Assembly (NCBI GenBank): GCA_020849765.1
Contig: JADLAY010000003.1
Location: 210,074 to 274,073 of the forward strand
Reading direction: 5' to 3'
Length of the DNA: 64,000 bases
Source of the DNA: Anaerolineae bacterium
GTDB taxonomy: Bacteria > Chloroflexota > Anaerolineae > Aggregatilineales > Phototrophicaceae
Part shown: positions 1 through 8,210 of the stretch, piece by piece
Numbering within the stretch: the stretch's first letter is position 1
Layout: each line of letters begins with the position of its first letter
Notes under the pieces: generated by a model
What the model saw: only the letters and a program-made list of their open reading frames with translations
Database searches by the model: none
What the model was told of the DNA's origin: nothing
Position numbers and translations under genes: made by a program

Positions 1-163
1 TCAGGCGCTGACGACCATCGCCATCGGCGTCGACAGCGCCGAAGCGCTGCAAACCCTGATCGGGTCTGGCAGCCTGCGCCCGGCAGAAGCGAGCGATTTC
101 GAATCGCTGGACGAATTGCTCAGCCAGGCGGGTATCGATCTGGAGCAGTTCGGCACTCCATGA
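1..163 (+). CDS. C-terminal fragment of an unknown protein (5' end outside window)
   Basis: An open frame enters from the left edge (codons begin at base 2) and ends at the TGA at 161-163, giving 53 residues that finish in SQAGIDLEQFGTP. The stop overlaps the ATG of the next glycosyltransferase gene in an ATGA arrangement, which supports real translation and coupling to it. The fragment is acidic, probably helical, and has no motif I recognise. Its position suggests it belongs to the same glycan-related operon, but that rests on context alone. Confidence 0.6.
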   Translation, partial: QALTTIAIGVDSAEALQTLIGSGSLRPAEASDFESLDELLSQAGIDLEQFGTP

Positions 164-1080
164 CCGATCTCGCCGTCGTCATCGTCACCTGGAACGTCCG
201 CGAACTGGCGCTGGAAGCCGTCCGCAGCCTGCTGGCGGATGTCGAAGCGCACGGGCCGCAAACGGATGTCTACGTGGTCGACTGCGCCTCGCACGACGGG
301 ACAGCGACAGCGATCCAGGCCGCCTTCCCGTCGGTGCACGTCATCGCCAGCGCTGAAAACCTCGGCTTTGGCCGCGGCAACAACCTCGGCATGCGCGAGG
401 CGGGCATCGGCGGCAGCACGCCACCCAAGGCCGTCTACCTGCTCAACCCCGATACGATCACGCAGCCGGGCGCAACGCGTCAGCTCTACGATGCCCTGAT
501 AGCCGACCCGCGCAACGGTCTGGTTGGCGCGCAGCTCAGCTTCGGCGACGGCAGCTTCCAGCATGGTGCGTTCGCGTTTCCCGGCCTGCGCCAGTTGTGG
601 GTCGAGTTCTTCCCGACGCCGGGACGTCTGATCGAAGGCCGCTTCAACGGCCGTTACCCACGTGCCCTCTATGCTGCCGGGCAGCCATTCGAGGTCGATT
701 TCGTACTCGGCGCGACGATGATGCTGCGCCGCGAAGTCATTGAGCAGACGGGCATGTTCGACGAGCAGTTCTTCATGTACTGCGAAGAGATCGATTGGGC
801 CTGGCGCATCAAGCGCGCCGGATGGCGGGCCCTGTGCGTGCCAGAAGCTCACGTGACGCACCTGGGCGGGCAGAGCACAGGTCAGGTGCGCCCGCAAAGC
901 GTGATCAACCTGTGGACGAGCAGGCTGCGTCTGTACAAGAAACACCAGCCGGCCTGGAAGTACTGGGCCGCGCGCCAGTTGATCATGCGTGGGATGCAGC
1001 GCAACCTTGGCGAGAAAGATCTGCCGCCGGAAGTGGCCGACGCCTACCGGACGGTCTACCAATTGGCGCGTACCCCATGA
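160..1080 (+). CDS. Glycosyltransferase family 2, rhamnosyltransferase-like
   Basis: This 306-residue cytoplasmic enzyme should transfer a sugar from a nucleotide sugar to a growing surface glycan. The N-terminus has the GT-A pattern: VVIVTWN near residues 6-12, then NLGFGRGNN near 67-75, and NPD at 96-98 in the position of the metal-binding DxD. The later FMYCEEIDWAWRIKRAGW segment (about residues 205-225) is typical of the WbbL/rhamnosyltransferase branch, where ED/EE is near the catalytic base. There is no membrane segment. The start overlaps the upstream stop, and its own stop overlaps the next ATG, so three genes are translationally coupled. Donor and acceptor sugars cannot be read from the sequence. 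Confidence 0.9.
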   Translation: MTDLAVVIVTWNVRELALEAVRSLLADVEAHGPQTDVYVVDCASHDGTATAIQAAFPSVHVIASAENLGFGRGNNLGMREAGIGGSTPPKAVYLLNPDTITQPGATRQLYDALIADPRNGLVGAQLSFGDGSFQHGAFAFPGLRQLWVEFFPTPGRLIEGRFNGRYPRALYAAGQPFEVDFVLGATMMLRREVIEQTGMFDEQFFMYCEEIDWAWRIKRAGWRALCVPEAHVTHLGGQSTGQVRPQSVINLWTSRLRLYKKHQPAWKYWAARQLIMRGMQRNLGEKDLPPEVADAYRTVYQLARTP

Positions 1081-1847
1081 CCATGCTGGCTGGCGTGACT
1101 CTGACTTACAACGAAGCTGCCCACGTCGCGGACTGTGTGGATACGCTGCGCTTCTGTGACTCGATCGTCGTCTTCGACTCGTTCAGCAGCGACGACACGG
1201 CCAAACTGGCGACGGAAGCGGGCGCGCGCGTGATCCAGCACCAGTTCACCGATTATGCCAGCCAGCGCAACGCCGCACTGCAAGCGATGGATGGCGTGGC
1301 GGATTGGGTGCTGTTCGTCGATGCGGATGAGCGCGTCACGCCGGAGCTGGCCGCCGAGGTGCGCCGTGTAATCGACCAGCCGGGCTACGCCGCCTGGCAG
1401 ATCCCGCGTCACAACTACATCTTCGGCAAGCTGACGCAGGGCGCGGGCTGGTATCCCGATTACCAGACGCGGCTGCTGCGAATCGGCAAAGCGCATTACG
1501 ATCCCGACCGCCCCGTTCATGAGACGGCGGTGCTGGACGGCAAGCTCGGTTCGACGGAGCATCCGTTCATCCATTACAACTATCGCGATCCGGCGCATTT
1601 CGCCGAGAAACAGCGTCGTTACAGCGCCTATGACGCGCAGATCCTATACGATCAGGGGATGCAACCGCGTCTGCGCCAGTTGATCAGCATGCCGCTGCGC
1701 CAGTTCTGGTGGCGCTTCGTCACACTCAAGGGCTATCGCGATGGCTTGCACGGGCTTCATCTCAGCGCGTTGATGGCCTGGTACGAACTGCGCAAGTATC
1801 GCCTGCTTCACCGGCTGTGGGCGAAGAATCAAACAGGGCGCGGATAG
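1077..1847 (+). CDS. Glycosyltransferase family 2, WaaE/KdtX-like
   Basis: This 256-residue protein starts at the ATG at 1077, which overlaps the preceding stop (ATGA). A longer upstream reading of the frame exists but lies wholly inside the previous gene. The sequence opens with GVTLTYNEAAHVADC, continues with DSFSSDDT and has LFVDADERVTPEL as the DxD-containing metal and nucleotide-sugar site. This order matches the short GT2 group that contains the lipopolysaccharide core glucosyltransferase WaaE. In an organism that may lack LPS the acceptor is more likely another envelope glycan. The gene ends inside a GC-rich hairpin that closes the operon. Confidence 0.88.
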   Translation: MTMLAGVTLTYNEAAHVADCVDTLRFCDSIVVFDSFSSDDTAKLATEAGARVIQHQFTDYASQRNAALQAMDGVADWVLFVDADERVTPELAAEVRRVIDQPGYAAWQIPRHNYIFGKLTQGAGWYPDYQTRLLRIGKAHYDPDRPVHETAVLDGKLGSTEHPFIHYNYRDPAHFAEKQRRYSAYDAQILYDQGMQPRLRQLISMPLRQFWWRFVTLKGYRDGLHGLHLSALMAWYELRKYRLLHRLWAKNQTGRG

Positions 1848-1859
1848 TTCCGCGCCCTG
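1834..1859. terminator. Hairpin between convergent genes, probable terminator
   Basis: A perfect 11-bp inverted repeat (CAGGGCGCGGA / TCCGCGCCCTG) with a 4-base loop spans the stop codon of the upstream glycosyltransferase. It lies between that gene and the convergent hpf gene. Neither side has a strong T-tract, so it may act weakly or on both strands. Confidence 0.55.
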
Positions 1860-1911
1860 CACTGTTTACACTCCGAGTGTTTCAAACGCTGCAAACTGTA
1901 TCGCTTGACCT

Positions 1912-2514
1912 TTACTCCAGGATCGGCACGAGCACGCCGTAGTCGCCGGTCGTGCGCTTATACAGCACATTCACACTGCCTGTAGCGGAATCATAGAACA
2001 AGAAGAAGGTGTGGCCGAGCAGTTCCATCTGGTCGACCGCTTCTTGCTCTGTCATGGCCGTGACGGAGATCTCCTTGCGCCGCACAATCTCAGGCTCAAA
2101 CCCATCGGCGACTGGCGCCGTCGTGTATTCTTCTTGTGGGATGTCCTCCGCCATCTCCAGTTCTTCGACCGTCGGTGTGAAGCGCTCGGAATAGCGCGAC
2201 CCGCCCTTGCGCGAGCGTTTGCCCTTGAAGCGCTCAATGCGCCGGTACATGTTGTCGATGGCGCTGCTGACAATCGCCTGCAAGTCATCGCCCGGGCCGC
2301 GCTCCTCCGCACGCAAGATGGCGCCCCTGGCATGACGAACAGTGAGCTGCGCAACCAGGAGATCTTCGCCTCGTCTGGTGTGCTCACGCGTAAGCTCCAG
2401 GCGCACGTCCGTGATGTTGGGTAAGAAGCGATCCAGTCGTTCGAGTTTGCGCCGCGCATAGTCTTCTACACGCTCGCTTATCTTGATACCACGACCATGA
2501 ATCTGAACTTCCAT
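1912..2514 (-). CDS. hpf: Ribosome hibernation promoting factor, long form
   Basis: This 200-residue protein binds the 30S subunit and promotes formation of inactive 100S ribosome dimers in slow growth. Residues 1-105 are the ribosome-binding domain (starts MEVQIHGRGIKISERVEDYA). Residues about 145-200 are the dimerisation domain found only in long HPF, with RRKEISVTAMTEQEAVDQME and FFLFYDSATGSVNVLYKR. The length is normal for long HPF. TAAGGAGATAATC precedes the ATG as a good ribosome binding site. It lies 27 bp downstream of the comF-like gene and is the last gene of the leftward run that starts with the pilus genes. It may also have its own promoter, since hpf usually answers to growth phase. 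Confidence 0.95.
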   Translation of the reverse strand: MEVQIHGRGIKISERVEDYARRKLERLDRFLPNITDVRLELTREHTRRGEDLLVAQLTVRHARGAILRAEERGPGDDLQAIVSSAIDNMYRRIERFKGKRSRKGGSRYSERFTPTVEELEMAEDIPQEEYTTAPVADGFEPEIVRRKEISVTAMTEQEAVDQMELLGHTFFLFYDSATGSVNVLYKRTTGDYGVLVPILE

Positions 2515-2541
2515 GATTATCTCCTTACAATCGCATTATCT

Positions 2542-3258
2542 TCACGCGCGCGCGGCTGTCACCGTCAGCGCGTAAACCGCTCGTGTTCCAGCTGCCTGCG
2601 CGGCACGGGCGCAGGCATCCATCGTCGCTCCTGTCGTGTATACATCGTCAATGAGAAGCAGGCGCAGACCTTGTAATCCCTCCTCTTGTGCAACAAAGGC
2701 GTCAGCGACGTTTTCCTGGCGTTGAATGTGATTCAACCCGACCTGGGAGGATGTATTTCGAATGCGACGCAAAGCGTACGGGTGACAGGGGATGCTCAGG
2801 ATGTCCCCCAACGCCGTCGCCAGTTTCTCCGCTTGATTGTAGCCGCGCGAGCGCAAGCGCTCTTCGTGCAAGGGCACTGGCGCGATCAAGTCAAATTCCC
2901 AGCCCATCTCGTAGACACAGCGGGCGAGGCGATGGGCCAGGGGTTCTGCCACAGCGACGGCATGTTCGTATTTGAGCGCATGGACAGCATCCTGAAGTCG
3001 GAACTCGTGGATGCCGGTCGCGGCGCAGGCAGAGAGCGATTCGAAGTGATGGAGCGAGCGCACAAATGGCACGGCGTCGATCTCGCGCTGGCAGCGCGGG
3101 CACCAGTGCGTATCGACCCGGCCACAACCGGCGCAGCGCGGCGGAAAGATCAGCGCAAGCGCACCTTCAATCCAGCGCTCAAACCGTTTATAGCGCAGAA
3201 GCCCGGCGTCCGCGCGGGCTTCTGCAAGAAATGTCGTCGTTGTGGGAACATCCGGCAT
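2542..3258 (-). CDS. ComF family phosphoribosyltransferase-like protein
   Basis: The protein has 238 residues. A zinc-knuckle-like element near the N-terminus uses C42, C45, C53 and C56. The C-terminal half is a type I phosphoribosyltransferase fold with the PRPP-binding signature LLLIDDVYTTGATM. This is the usual ComF/GntX architecture and length. ComF proteins are needed for transformation in several bacteria, where they act in the cytoplasm with DNA-uptake ATPases, but many homologues occur outside competence loci. Here the gene follows tadC by 53 bp on the same strand, and a ComEC gene lies elsewhere in the window. A role in DNA uptake with the pilus is therefore plausible but inferred. 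Confidence 0.88.
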   Translation of the reverse strand: MPDVPTTTTFLAEARADAGLLRYKRFERWIEGALALIFPPRCAGCGRVDTHWCPRCQREIDAVPFVRSLHHFESLSACAATGIHEFRLQDAVHALKYEHAVAVAEPLAHRLARCVYEMGWEFDLIAPVPLHEERLRSRGYNQAEKLATALGDILSIPCHPYALRRIRNTSSQVGLNHIQRQENVADAFVAQEEGLQGLRLLLIDDVYTTGATMDACARAAQAAGTRAVYALTVTAARA

Positions 3259-3311
3259 GGCGGCTTCCCGGCTAGTCAGCGAATGTGAACCTCTGGTGAA
3301 GTAATCTTAAC

Positions 3312-4247
3312 CTATATCGGCACATTCGTATTCATAAGGATAATGATCGACGGCCCCAACAGCACGATCCAGATCGACGGGAAGATCAGCAATACCATCG
3401 GGATCATCATTTTCACCGGCGCCTGGTGCGCTTTTTCTTGCGCGCGCTGGCGACGTTTGACACGCATTTGATCCGACTGCACGCGTAGGATGCGGCCCAT
3501 GCTCACACCAAGCTGATCGGCCTGGATGACGGCGGCAGTGAATGCCGTCACGTCGGGCACATCCATGCGGCTCGCCATGTCGCGCAGGGCGTCACGACGC
3601 AGTTTACCGAGCTGAATTTCGCGCAGGATACGGCCAAAGGCCACGGCCAGGTCGTTATCCCACTTTTCGTAGACCTTGCCCATCGCCATATCGAAGCCAA
3701 GACCCGCCTCGACGCAGATCACCAACAGGTCGAGCGCGTCAGGCAGCGCCCTGAGAATATTCTCCTGGCGGCGGCGAATCTTGCTGCGAATGAGCAGTTC
3801 CGGCAGGATATAGCCGACGCCCGCGCCGCCGATCATGTATAGAATGCCCGTCCCTGCGCTGGTCGAGGTCGAGAAGACAAAAGCGACCAGAAAAGCCAGG
3901 ATGACGAAGGCGACCATCAGCAGCAGGCGCGAGGCAAAGAACATCGAGGGTTCCCACGACATACCAGCCAGGTCAATCTTGTGGCGGGCGTCTTCAAGCT
4001 GTTTCTGCGGCGTCAGGCGGGTTGTCGCACCTGCGATTGCACGCAGGATCGGCAGCAGGACGCGGTCTTGAAACGACAGCGACAGCTCGATTTCCTCAAG
4101 CGACTGCGGGATCTCGCGGTCTTCGAACATCGCCAGACGATCCTGGAGTGGATCTGTCTCGCTGTCGTCCTTCATACCCGCATACACGAGCCCGGCAACG
4201 ATGACGCCGCCTACGACGACGATGATGAGTAACAGAATGGGATCCAT
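3312..4247 (-). CDS. tadC: Tad pilus inner-membrane platform protein, TadC-type (T2SSF family)
   Basis: This 311-residue integral membrane protein forms, with TadB, the platform through which the CpaF ATPase polymerises Flp pilin. I start it at the ATG at 4247 (MDPILLLIIVVVGGVIVAG), which follows GGAG at a suitable distance. A longer frame to 4358 overlaps tadB and is less likely. One N-terminal membrane segment (residues 4-22), two central segments (about 115-165) and a C-terminal one (about 285-307) flank the T2SSF domain, with LLVICVEAGLGFDMAMGKV near residues 195-213. It is separated from tadB by 23 bp, so the two are surely co-transcribed. Confidence 0.92.
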   Translation of the reverse strand: MDPILLLIIVVVGGVIVAGLVYAGMKDDSETDPLQDRLAMFEDREIPQSLEEIELSLSFQDRVLLPILRAIAGATTRLTPQKQLEDARHKIDLAGMSWEPSMFFASRLLLMVAFVILAFLVAFVFSTSTSAGTGILYMIGGAGVGYILPELLIRSKIRRRQENILRALPDALDLLVICVEAGLGFDMAMGKVYEKWDNDLAVAFGRILREIQLGKLRRDALRDMASRMDVPDVTAFTAAVIQADQLGVSMGRILRVQSDQMRVKRRQRAQEKAHQAPVKMMIPMVLLIFPSIWIVLLGPSIIILMNTNVPI

Positions 4248-4270
4248 GCCCGAAAACTCCGTCTCGCCAG

Positions 4271-5260
4271 TTAGATGTCGATATCGACAATTTTGTTGAT
4301 CAGGGCCGCGCCGATGCCGATTAGCGTCAGACCCAGACCCAGCATCGGCCAACCGCACGCGCGATTCTGGAACAACAGGCCCACATAGCCCGGGTTGATG
4401 GTGTTCAGAAACAGTGCCAGTGCGATCGGCAGGAAGCTGATCAGGTAGCCCGTGATGCGGCCTTGTGCCGTCAACACGCGAATCTCACCCTTGAGCTTGA
4501 TGCGCTCACGAATGGTGTAACCGATCACATCGAGGATTTCGGCCAGGTTACCGCCGACCTCGCGTTGAATGTTGACCGCTGTGATGATCAGGTCAAGGTC
4601 TTCGCTCTCGACGCGCTCAAGCATATGGTCGAGCGCGGTCGCCATCGGAATGCCGATCTGCATCTCCTGGACAACGCGCTTGAACTCGGTCGCCGTCGGT
4701 TCCGGCGCATCACGCGCGATGGCTTCCATCGCCTGCGGGACGCTGTAGCCGGAGCGCAACGCATTGACCCAAAGGCTGATCGTATCCGGCAGTTGGCTCT
4801 CGAATTGGCGCAGGCGCTTGCCGACGGCCATCGAGAGATAGATGCGCGGGGCGAAGAAGCCGGCAAACGCGGCGATAACGCCCATCACCAACTGCTGGCC
4901 GAAGAGGACGAAATAGCCGAGGACGAAAAACCCGACCAGCGAAATGACGTGCAGTGCCGCGAATTCGGCGACCGTCACTTTGAGGTTGGCGCGCGCAAGC
5001 TCCGTGCGCCACTTCTTGCCAAAGTTGCGCTCGGCCAGCACGTTATCGAGTTGTTCTTGCAGTGCTGTGGGTTTCTTCGAGCGCGATTCTTCTTCGGGCT
5101 GGATGTCGTCATCAACGACCGGTTCGAAGACCGCGCCGATATTCTCCAGGCGTTCTTCGATGACGTCTCGTTCGCCGCGTACACTGCGGATACCCCACAC
5201 GAGCACCCCGATAGCGACGACCGCAGCAACGGCGATGATGAGGATCTGCATACTTTCCAC
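4271..5260 (-). CDS. tadB: Tad pilus inner-membrane platform protein, TadB-type (T2SSF family)
   Basis: The protein has 329 residues and is a paralogue and partner of TadC in the pilus motor platform. It has an N-terminal membrane segment (MQILIIAVAAVVAIGVLVWG), a cytoplasmic charged region, two central membrane segments near residues 105-150, and the T2SSF core with DTISLWVNALRSGYSVPQAM and IQREVGGNLAEILDVIGYTI. The chosen start is a GTG at 5260, preceded by AGGA at good spacing. An ATG nine bases further in is possible. The 115-bp gap to cpaF holds a perfect 16-bp hairpin, an unusually large intergenic element for this operon. Confidence 0.92.
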   Translation of the reverse strand: MESMQILIIAVAAVVAIGVLVWGIRSVRGERDVIEERLENIGAVFEPVVDDDIQPEEESRSKKPTALQEQLDNVLAERNFGKKWRTELARANLKVTVAEFAALHVISLVGFFVLGYFVLFGQQLVMGVIAAFAGFFAPRIYLSMAVGKRLRQFESQLPDTISLWVNALRSGYSVPQAMEAIARDAPEPTATEFKRVVQEMQIGIPMATALDHMLERVESEDLDLIITAVNIQREVGGNLAEILDVIGYTIRERIKLKGEIRVLTAQGRITGYLISFLPIALALFLNTINPGYVGLLFQNRACGWPMLGLGLTLIGIGAALINKIVDIDI

Positions 5261-5306
5261 GGCATTTTCCTACCAATACAGTTCGTCGTGCTTACTTTGA
5301 TTCTAA

Positions 5307-5352
5307 TGGCAGGACGAAACGCGAGTCAAGCAAATGGCGTTTCGTCCTGCCA
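5307..5352 (-). repeat. Perfect 16-bp intercistronic hairpin between cpaF and tadB
   Basis: TGGCAGGACGAAACGC (5307-5322) and GCGTTTCGTCCTGCCA (5337-5352) are exact inverted complements around a 14-base loop. On the transcribed strand no T-tract follows the stem, so it does not look like a classical terminator. It could stabilise the upstream mRNA segment, be a processing site, or attenuate tadB/tadC relative to cpaF. Confidence 0.8.
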
Positions 5353-5375
5353 CATTCAGCTGAAAAGTTAGAAAG

Positions 5376-6785
5376 TTAGTACCCCTTGCCGATACCGAAC
5401 ACCGATGGCGGCAGATAGATACCCGCTGCCTCGATGCGGTCGATGAAGCGCGGGCGGATGCCGGTCGGGCGAATACGACCGATGATCTTGCCGCCCTCGA
5501 CGCCCGTCTGCTCGAATTCGAAGATGTCGGACATGGTGATCATGTCGCCTTCCATGCCCTGCACTTCCGTCACCTTGACGACCTTACGCGAGCCATCGCG
5601 CATACGTTCCTGGTGGCAGATCAGGTCGACCGCGCTGGCGATTTGTTCGCGGATGGCGCGCACTGGCAGGTCCATACCGGCCATCAGGCACATGACCTCA
5701 AGACGCGCGATCGTATCGCGCGGGCTGTTCGAGTGGAGCGTGGTCAACGAACCGTCGTGACCGGTGTTCATGGCCTGGAGCATGTCGAGCGCTTCGCCGC
5801 CGCGGCACTCGCCGACGACGATGCGATCCGGGCGCATACGCAATGAGTTGACCACCAGATCCTGGATCGTGATCTGGCCCTTGCCTTCGATGTTGGGCGG
5901 GCGACTTTCGAGCGTGACCACGTGTTCCTGGCGCAGTTGAAGTTCCGCCGCGTTCTCGATCGTGACGATGCGTTCGTTGTCCGGGATGAAGCCGGACAAA
6001 ATGTTCAGCAGCGTGGTTTTGCCGGAGCCCGTGCCGCCAGAGACGATGATGTTCAGGCGCGAGATGATGCACGAGCGCATGAACTCGATGATCTCTTTCG
6101 TCAGCGAGCCTTTACTGATCAGATCTTCGACCGTGAGCGGGCGCTTGAAGAACTTACGGATAGTGATCGTCGGGCCGACCAGCGAGACCGGGCGGATGAC
6201 CGCGTTCACGCGCGAGCCATCGGGCAGACGCGCATCGACCAGCGGCGAGCTTTCGTCGATACGGCGGCCGAGCGGCGCGACGATGCGATCCAGAATGCGC
6301 ATGACGTGATCGTCATCTTCGAACGAGACGTTGGCGCGGTAGATGTTACCGGCGCGCTCGATGAAGACGTTCTTCGGCCCGTTGACCATGATTTCCGTGA
6401 TGGTCTCATCCGCCAGCAGCGGTTCGAGCGGGCCAAAGCCGAGGATATCGGCGACAATCGACTCGAACAGGCGCTGCCGTTCGGCGCGCGCCAGCACCAT
6501 GCTCTCTTCGGCCAGGATCGAGTTGAACAGCTCTTCGATGTGGGAGCGGATTTCCGCCTTGCGCGACGTATCGATCGATTGGTCAAGCTCGTTCATCAAG
6601 CGCGATTGCACGCGGTTTTTGAGATCGCTGTAGGCTTTGTCCGTGCTCGGCTGCTGGCGCTGCACCACCGGCGTATTGCGGTTGCGCATGGCCGACAAAC
6701 GCGATTCGTCACCTCCCTGAGGAGGCTCATCGCCCCCCTGGCCACCTGAGCCGCCGCCCTTTTGAATGCGATTCAACAATGACAT
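5376..6785 (-). CDS. cpaF: Tad pilus assembly ATPase, CpaF/TadA family
   Basis: This 469-residue cytoplasmic hexameric ATPase powers Flp pilus extension and, in some bacteria, retraction. The N-terminal 60 residues are Gly/Gln-rich and disordered. The N-terminal domain then leads to Walker A ([12 protein letters not shown]), the Asp/Glu box (IENAAELQL), Walker B ([20 protein letters not shown]) and the His box ([15 protein letters not shown]). All catalytic elements are present. In the Asp box the more common ED reads EN. An AGGAGG motif eight bases before the ATG gives strong initiation. It lies 19 bp after cpaE, and the hairpin at 5307-5352 separates it from tadB. Confidence 0.96.
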   Translation of the reverse strand: MSLLNRIQKGGGSGGQGGDEPPQGGDESRLSAMRNRNTPVVQRQQPSTDKAYSDLKNRVQSRLMNELDQSIDTSRKAEIRSHIEELFNSILAEESMVLARAERQRLFESIVADILGFGPLEPLLADETITEIMVNGPKNVFIERAGNIYRANVSFEDDDHVMRILDRIVAPLGRRIDESSPLVDARLPDGSRVNAVIRPVSLVGPTITIRKFFKRPLTVEDLISKGSLTKEIIEFMRSCIISRLNIIVSGGTGSGKTTLLNILSGFIPDNERIVTIENAAELQLRQEHVVTLESRPPNIEGKGQITIQDLVVNSLRMRPDRIVVGECRGGEALDMLQAMNTGHDGSLTTLHSNSPRDTIARLEVMCLMAGMDLPVRAIREQIASAVDLICHQERMRDGSRKVVKVTEVQGMEGDMITMSDIFEFEQTGVEGGKIIGRIRPTGIRPRFIDRIEAAGIYLPPSVFGIGKGY

Positions 6786-6804
6786 CGCCTAGCCTCCTGT
6801 AAAA

Positions 6805-8148
6805 CTAGCGTCCAAGACGGAGCAACGGCTTCTTGGCCTTGTTCTTATCCGATTCCGTGTCATCTTCCGCGAAATCTTCGTCACCTGCAAGCTGCGCGAA
6901 CAGACTGTCGGCCAGTTCGACCAATTCCTTGATCGGCGACCGGGTGCGATCGCGCTGGTAGGAGATAACGGGAACGCCTTTGTTGACGGCGCTCAAGACG
7001 GTGCGGTCATCGGCAGGAATCTGCGCGTCGACCGGCCGCTTGAGGTGTTTTTCGATGGTTTCGGTCGGGATGGTCACACGTGCGCCGCGCTGGCGTTCGT
7101 CTTCGACGCGATTGAGCACGAACGTCGTCTTGACCGCCGTGTAATTGAGCTTGTCGAACAGGTCGAGCACAAAGCGCGTGTTCTTGATCGAGGCCAGGGT
7201 CGGCGTCGACACCAGGACGACTTTCGTTGCCATGTCGAACAGCGCCAACTGCGACTCGTTGAGATGGGACGACGTATCGACCACCACGAAATCGTAGTTC
7301 TGCGCCACCTTTTCCAGGATGCGACCGACGGCGTTGGGCACCTGCTCGACTTCGAGCGCCAGTTCGAGGCGCGGCGGGCCGAGCAGCACTTTGAGGCCGC
7401 TCTCATGCGACGAGACGACGCTATCGAAGAACTCGATGTCGAGATCGTCGATCTTGTCAACCAGATCGTAGAGATTGGACTGTGATTGCAGCTTCAAAAA
7501 GACGCCAACATCGCCAAACTGTAGGTTGGCGTCGACCAGCAGGACGCGAATGCCCTTCTTCATCAGGCCGGTGGCGATGTTGGTCGCGATGGTCGTACAG
7601 CCGACACCACCCTGCGGGCTGTAGACGACGATGATGTGTCCGGCTCGCAGGGCATAAGCTTCGGTTTCGGGCGCAATCGTCGACGCGCGCAGGTCGCCTG
7701 GGGCGCCTTGCATCGCGGCCTGCTGCCGCCGGATGATCTCGTGCTGTTTATAGACAGCGCGGATCGTGCCATAGAGTTCGTCCGGGTCGACGGGCTTGAT
7801 CAGATAGTTACGCGCACCCGCAAGCATGGCTTTGCGGAAGTAATCGCTATCCTGCTGCACCGACATGATGATGACGGCTGCCGTGGGCACGACCTTGGAG
7901 ATCTGCGAGGTCGCCTGGATACCGTCCATGTCTGGCATGTTGATATCCATGATGACGACGTCGGGCTGTGTCTCCTGAACGATGCGCACGGCTTCCGTGC
8001 CTGTTCCCGCCGTCCCCACGACGCGGAACTCCTGCTCTTCGAAGGCGAGCAGTTTCTTGATGTTTTCGCGGGTATCCGGGATGTCATCAACGATCACAAC
8101 CTTGATGACATCTCGTGACTCGTTCCCTGCGCTTTTCTTGTTAAACAT
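6805..8148 (-). CDS. cpaE: CpaE-like protein: receiver domain fused to MinD/ParA-type ATPase
   Basis: This 447-residue protein probably localises or regulates the pilus machine. Residues 15-130 form a complete response-regulator receiver: acidic pair D21-D22, phosphoacceptor D68 (VVIMDINMPDMDG), switch S96 and K118. Residues 170-410 are a MinD/ParA-type domain, starting VVYSPQGGVGCTTIATN. In that deviant Walker A the signature Lys is Gln (Q179) and the P-loop Lys is Cys (C184), so ATP binding may be altered. CpaE proteins often have a receiver-like N-terminus, but it is frequently degenerate; here every catalytic position is kept. The partner kinase may be the DegS-like one upstream. The C-terminus is charged (DDTESDKNKAKK). 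Confidence 0.92.
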   Translation of the reverse strand: MFNKKSAGNESRDVIKVVIVDDIPDTRENIKKLLAFEEQEFRVVGTAGTGTEAVRIVQETQPDVVIMDINMPDMDGIQATSQISKVVPTAAVIIMSVQQDSDYFRKAMLAGARNYLIKPVDPDELYGTIRAVYKQHEIIRRQQAAMQGAPGDLRASTIAPETEAYALRAGHIIVVYSPQGGVGCTTIATNIATGLMKKGIRVLLVDANLQFGDVGVFLKLQSQSNLYDLVDKIDDLDIEFFDSVVSSHESGLKVLLGPPRLELALEVEQVPNAVGRILEKVAQNYDFVVVDTSSHLNESQLALFDMATKVVLVSTPTLASIKNTRFVLDLFDKLNYTAVKTTFVLNRVEDERQRGARVTIPTETIEKHLKRPVDAQIPADDRTVLSAVNKGVPVISYQRDRTRSPIKELVELADSLFAQLAGDEDFAEDDTESDKNKAKKPLLRLGR

Positions 8149-8210
8149 GCCCTTATCCCGAACTCATCATGTCTCGCTGAACGAGCCGACCAACAGAACG
8201 GGGTGACGGC

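Noticed and set aside
5922..6749. Plus-strand frame opposite cpaF
   Set aside because: Antisense shadow of a well conserved ATPase gene.
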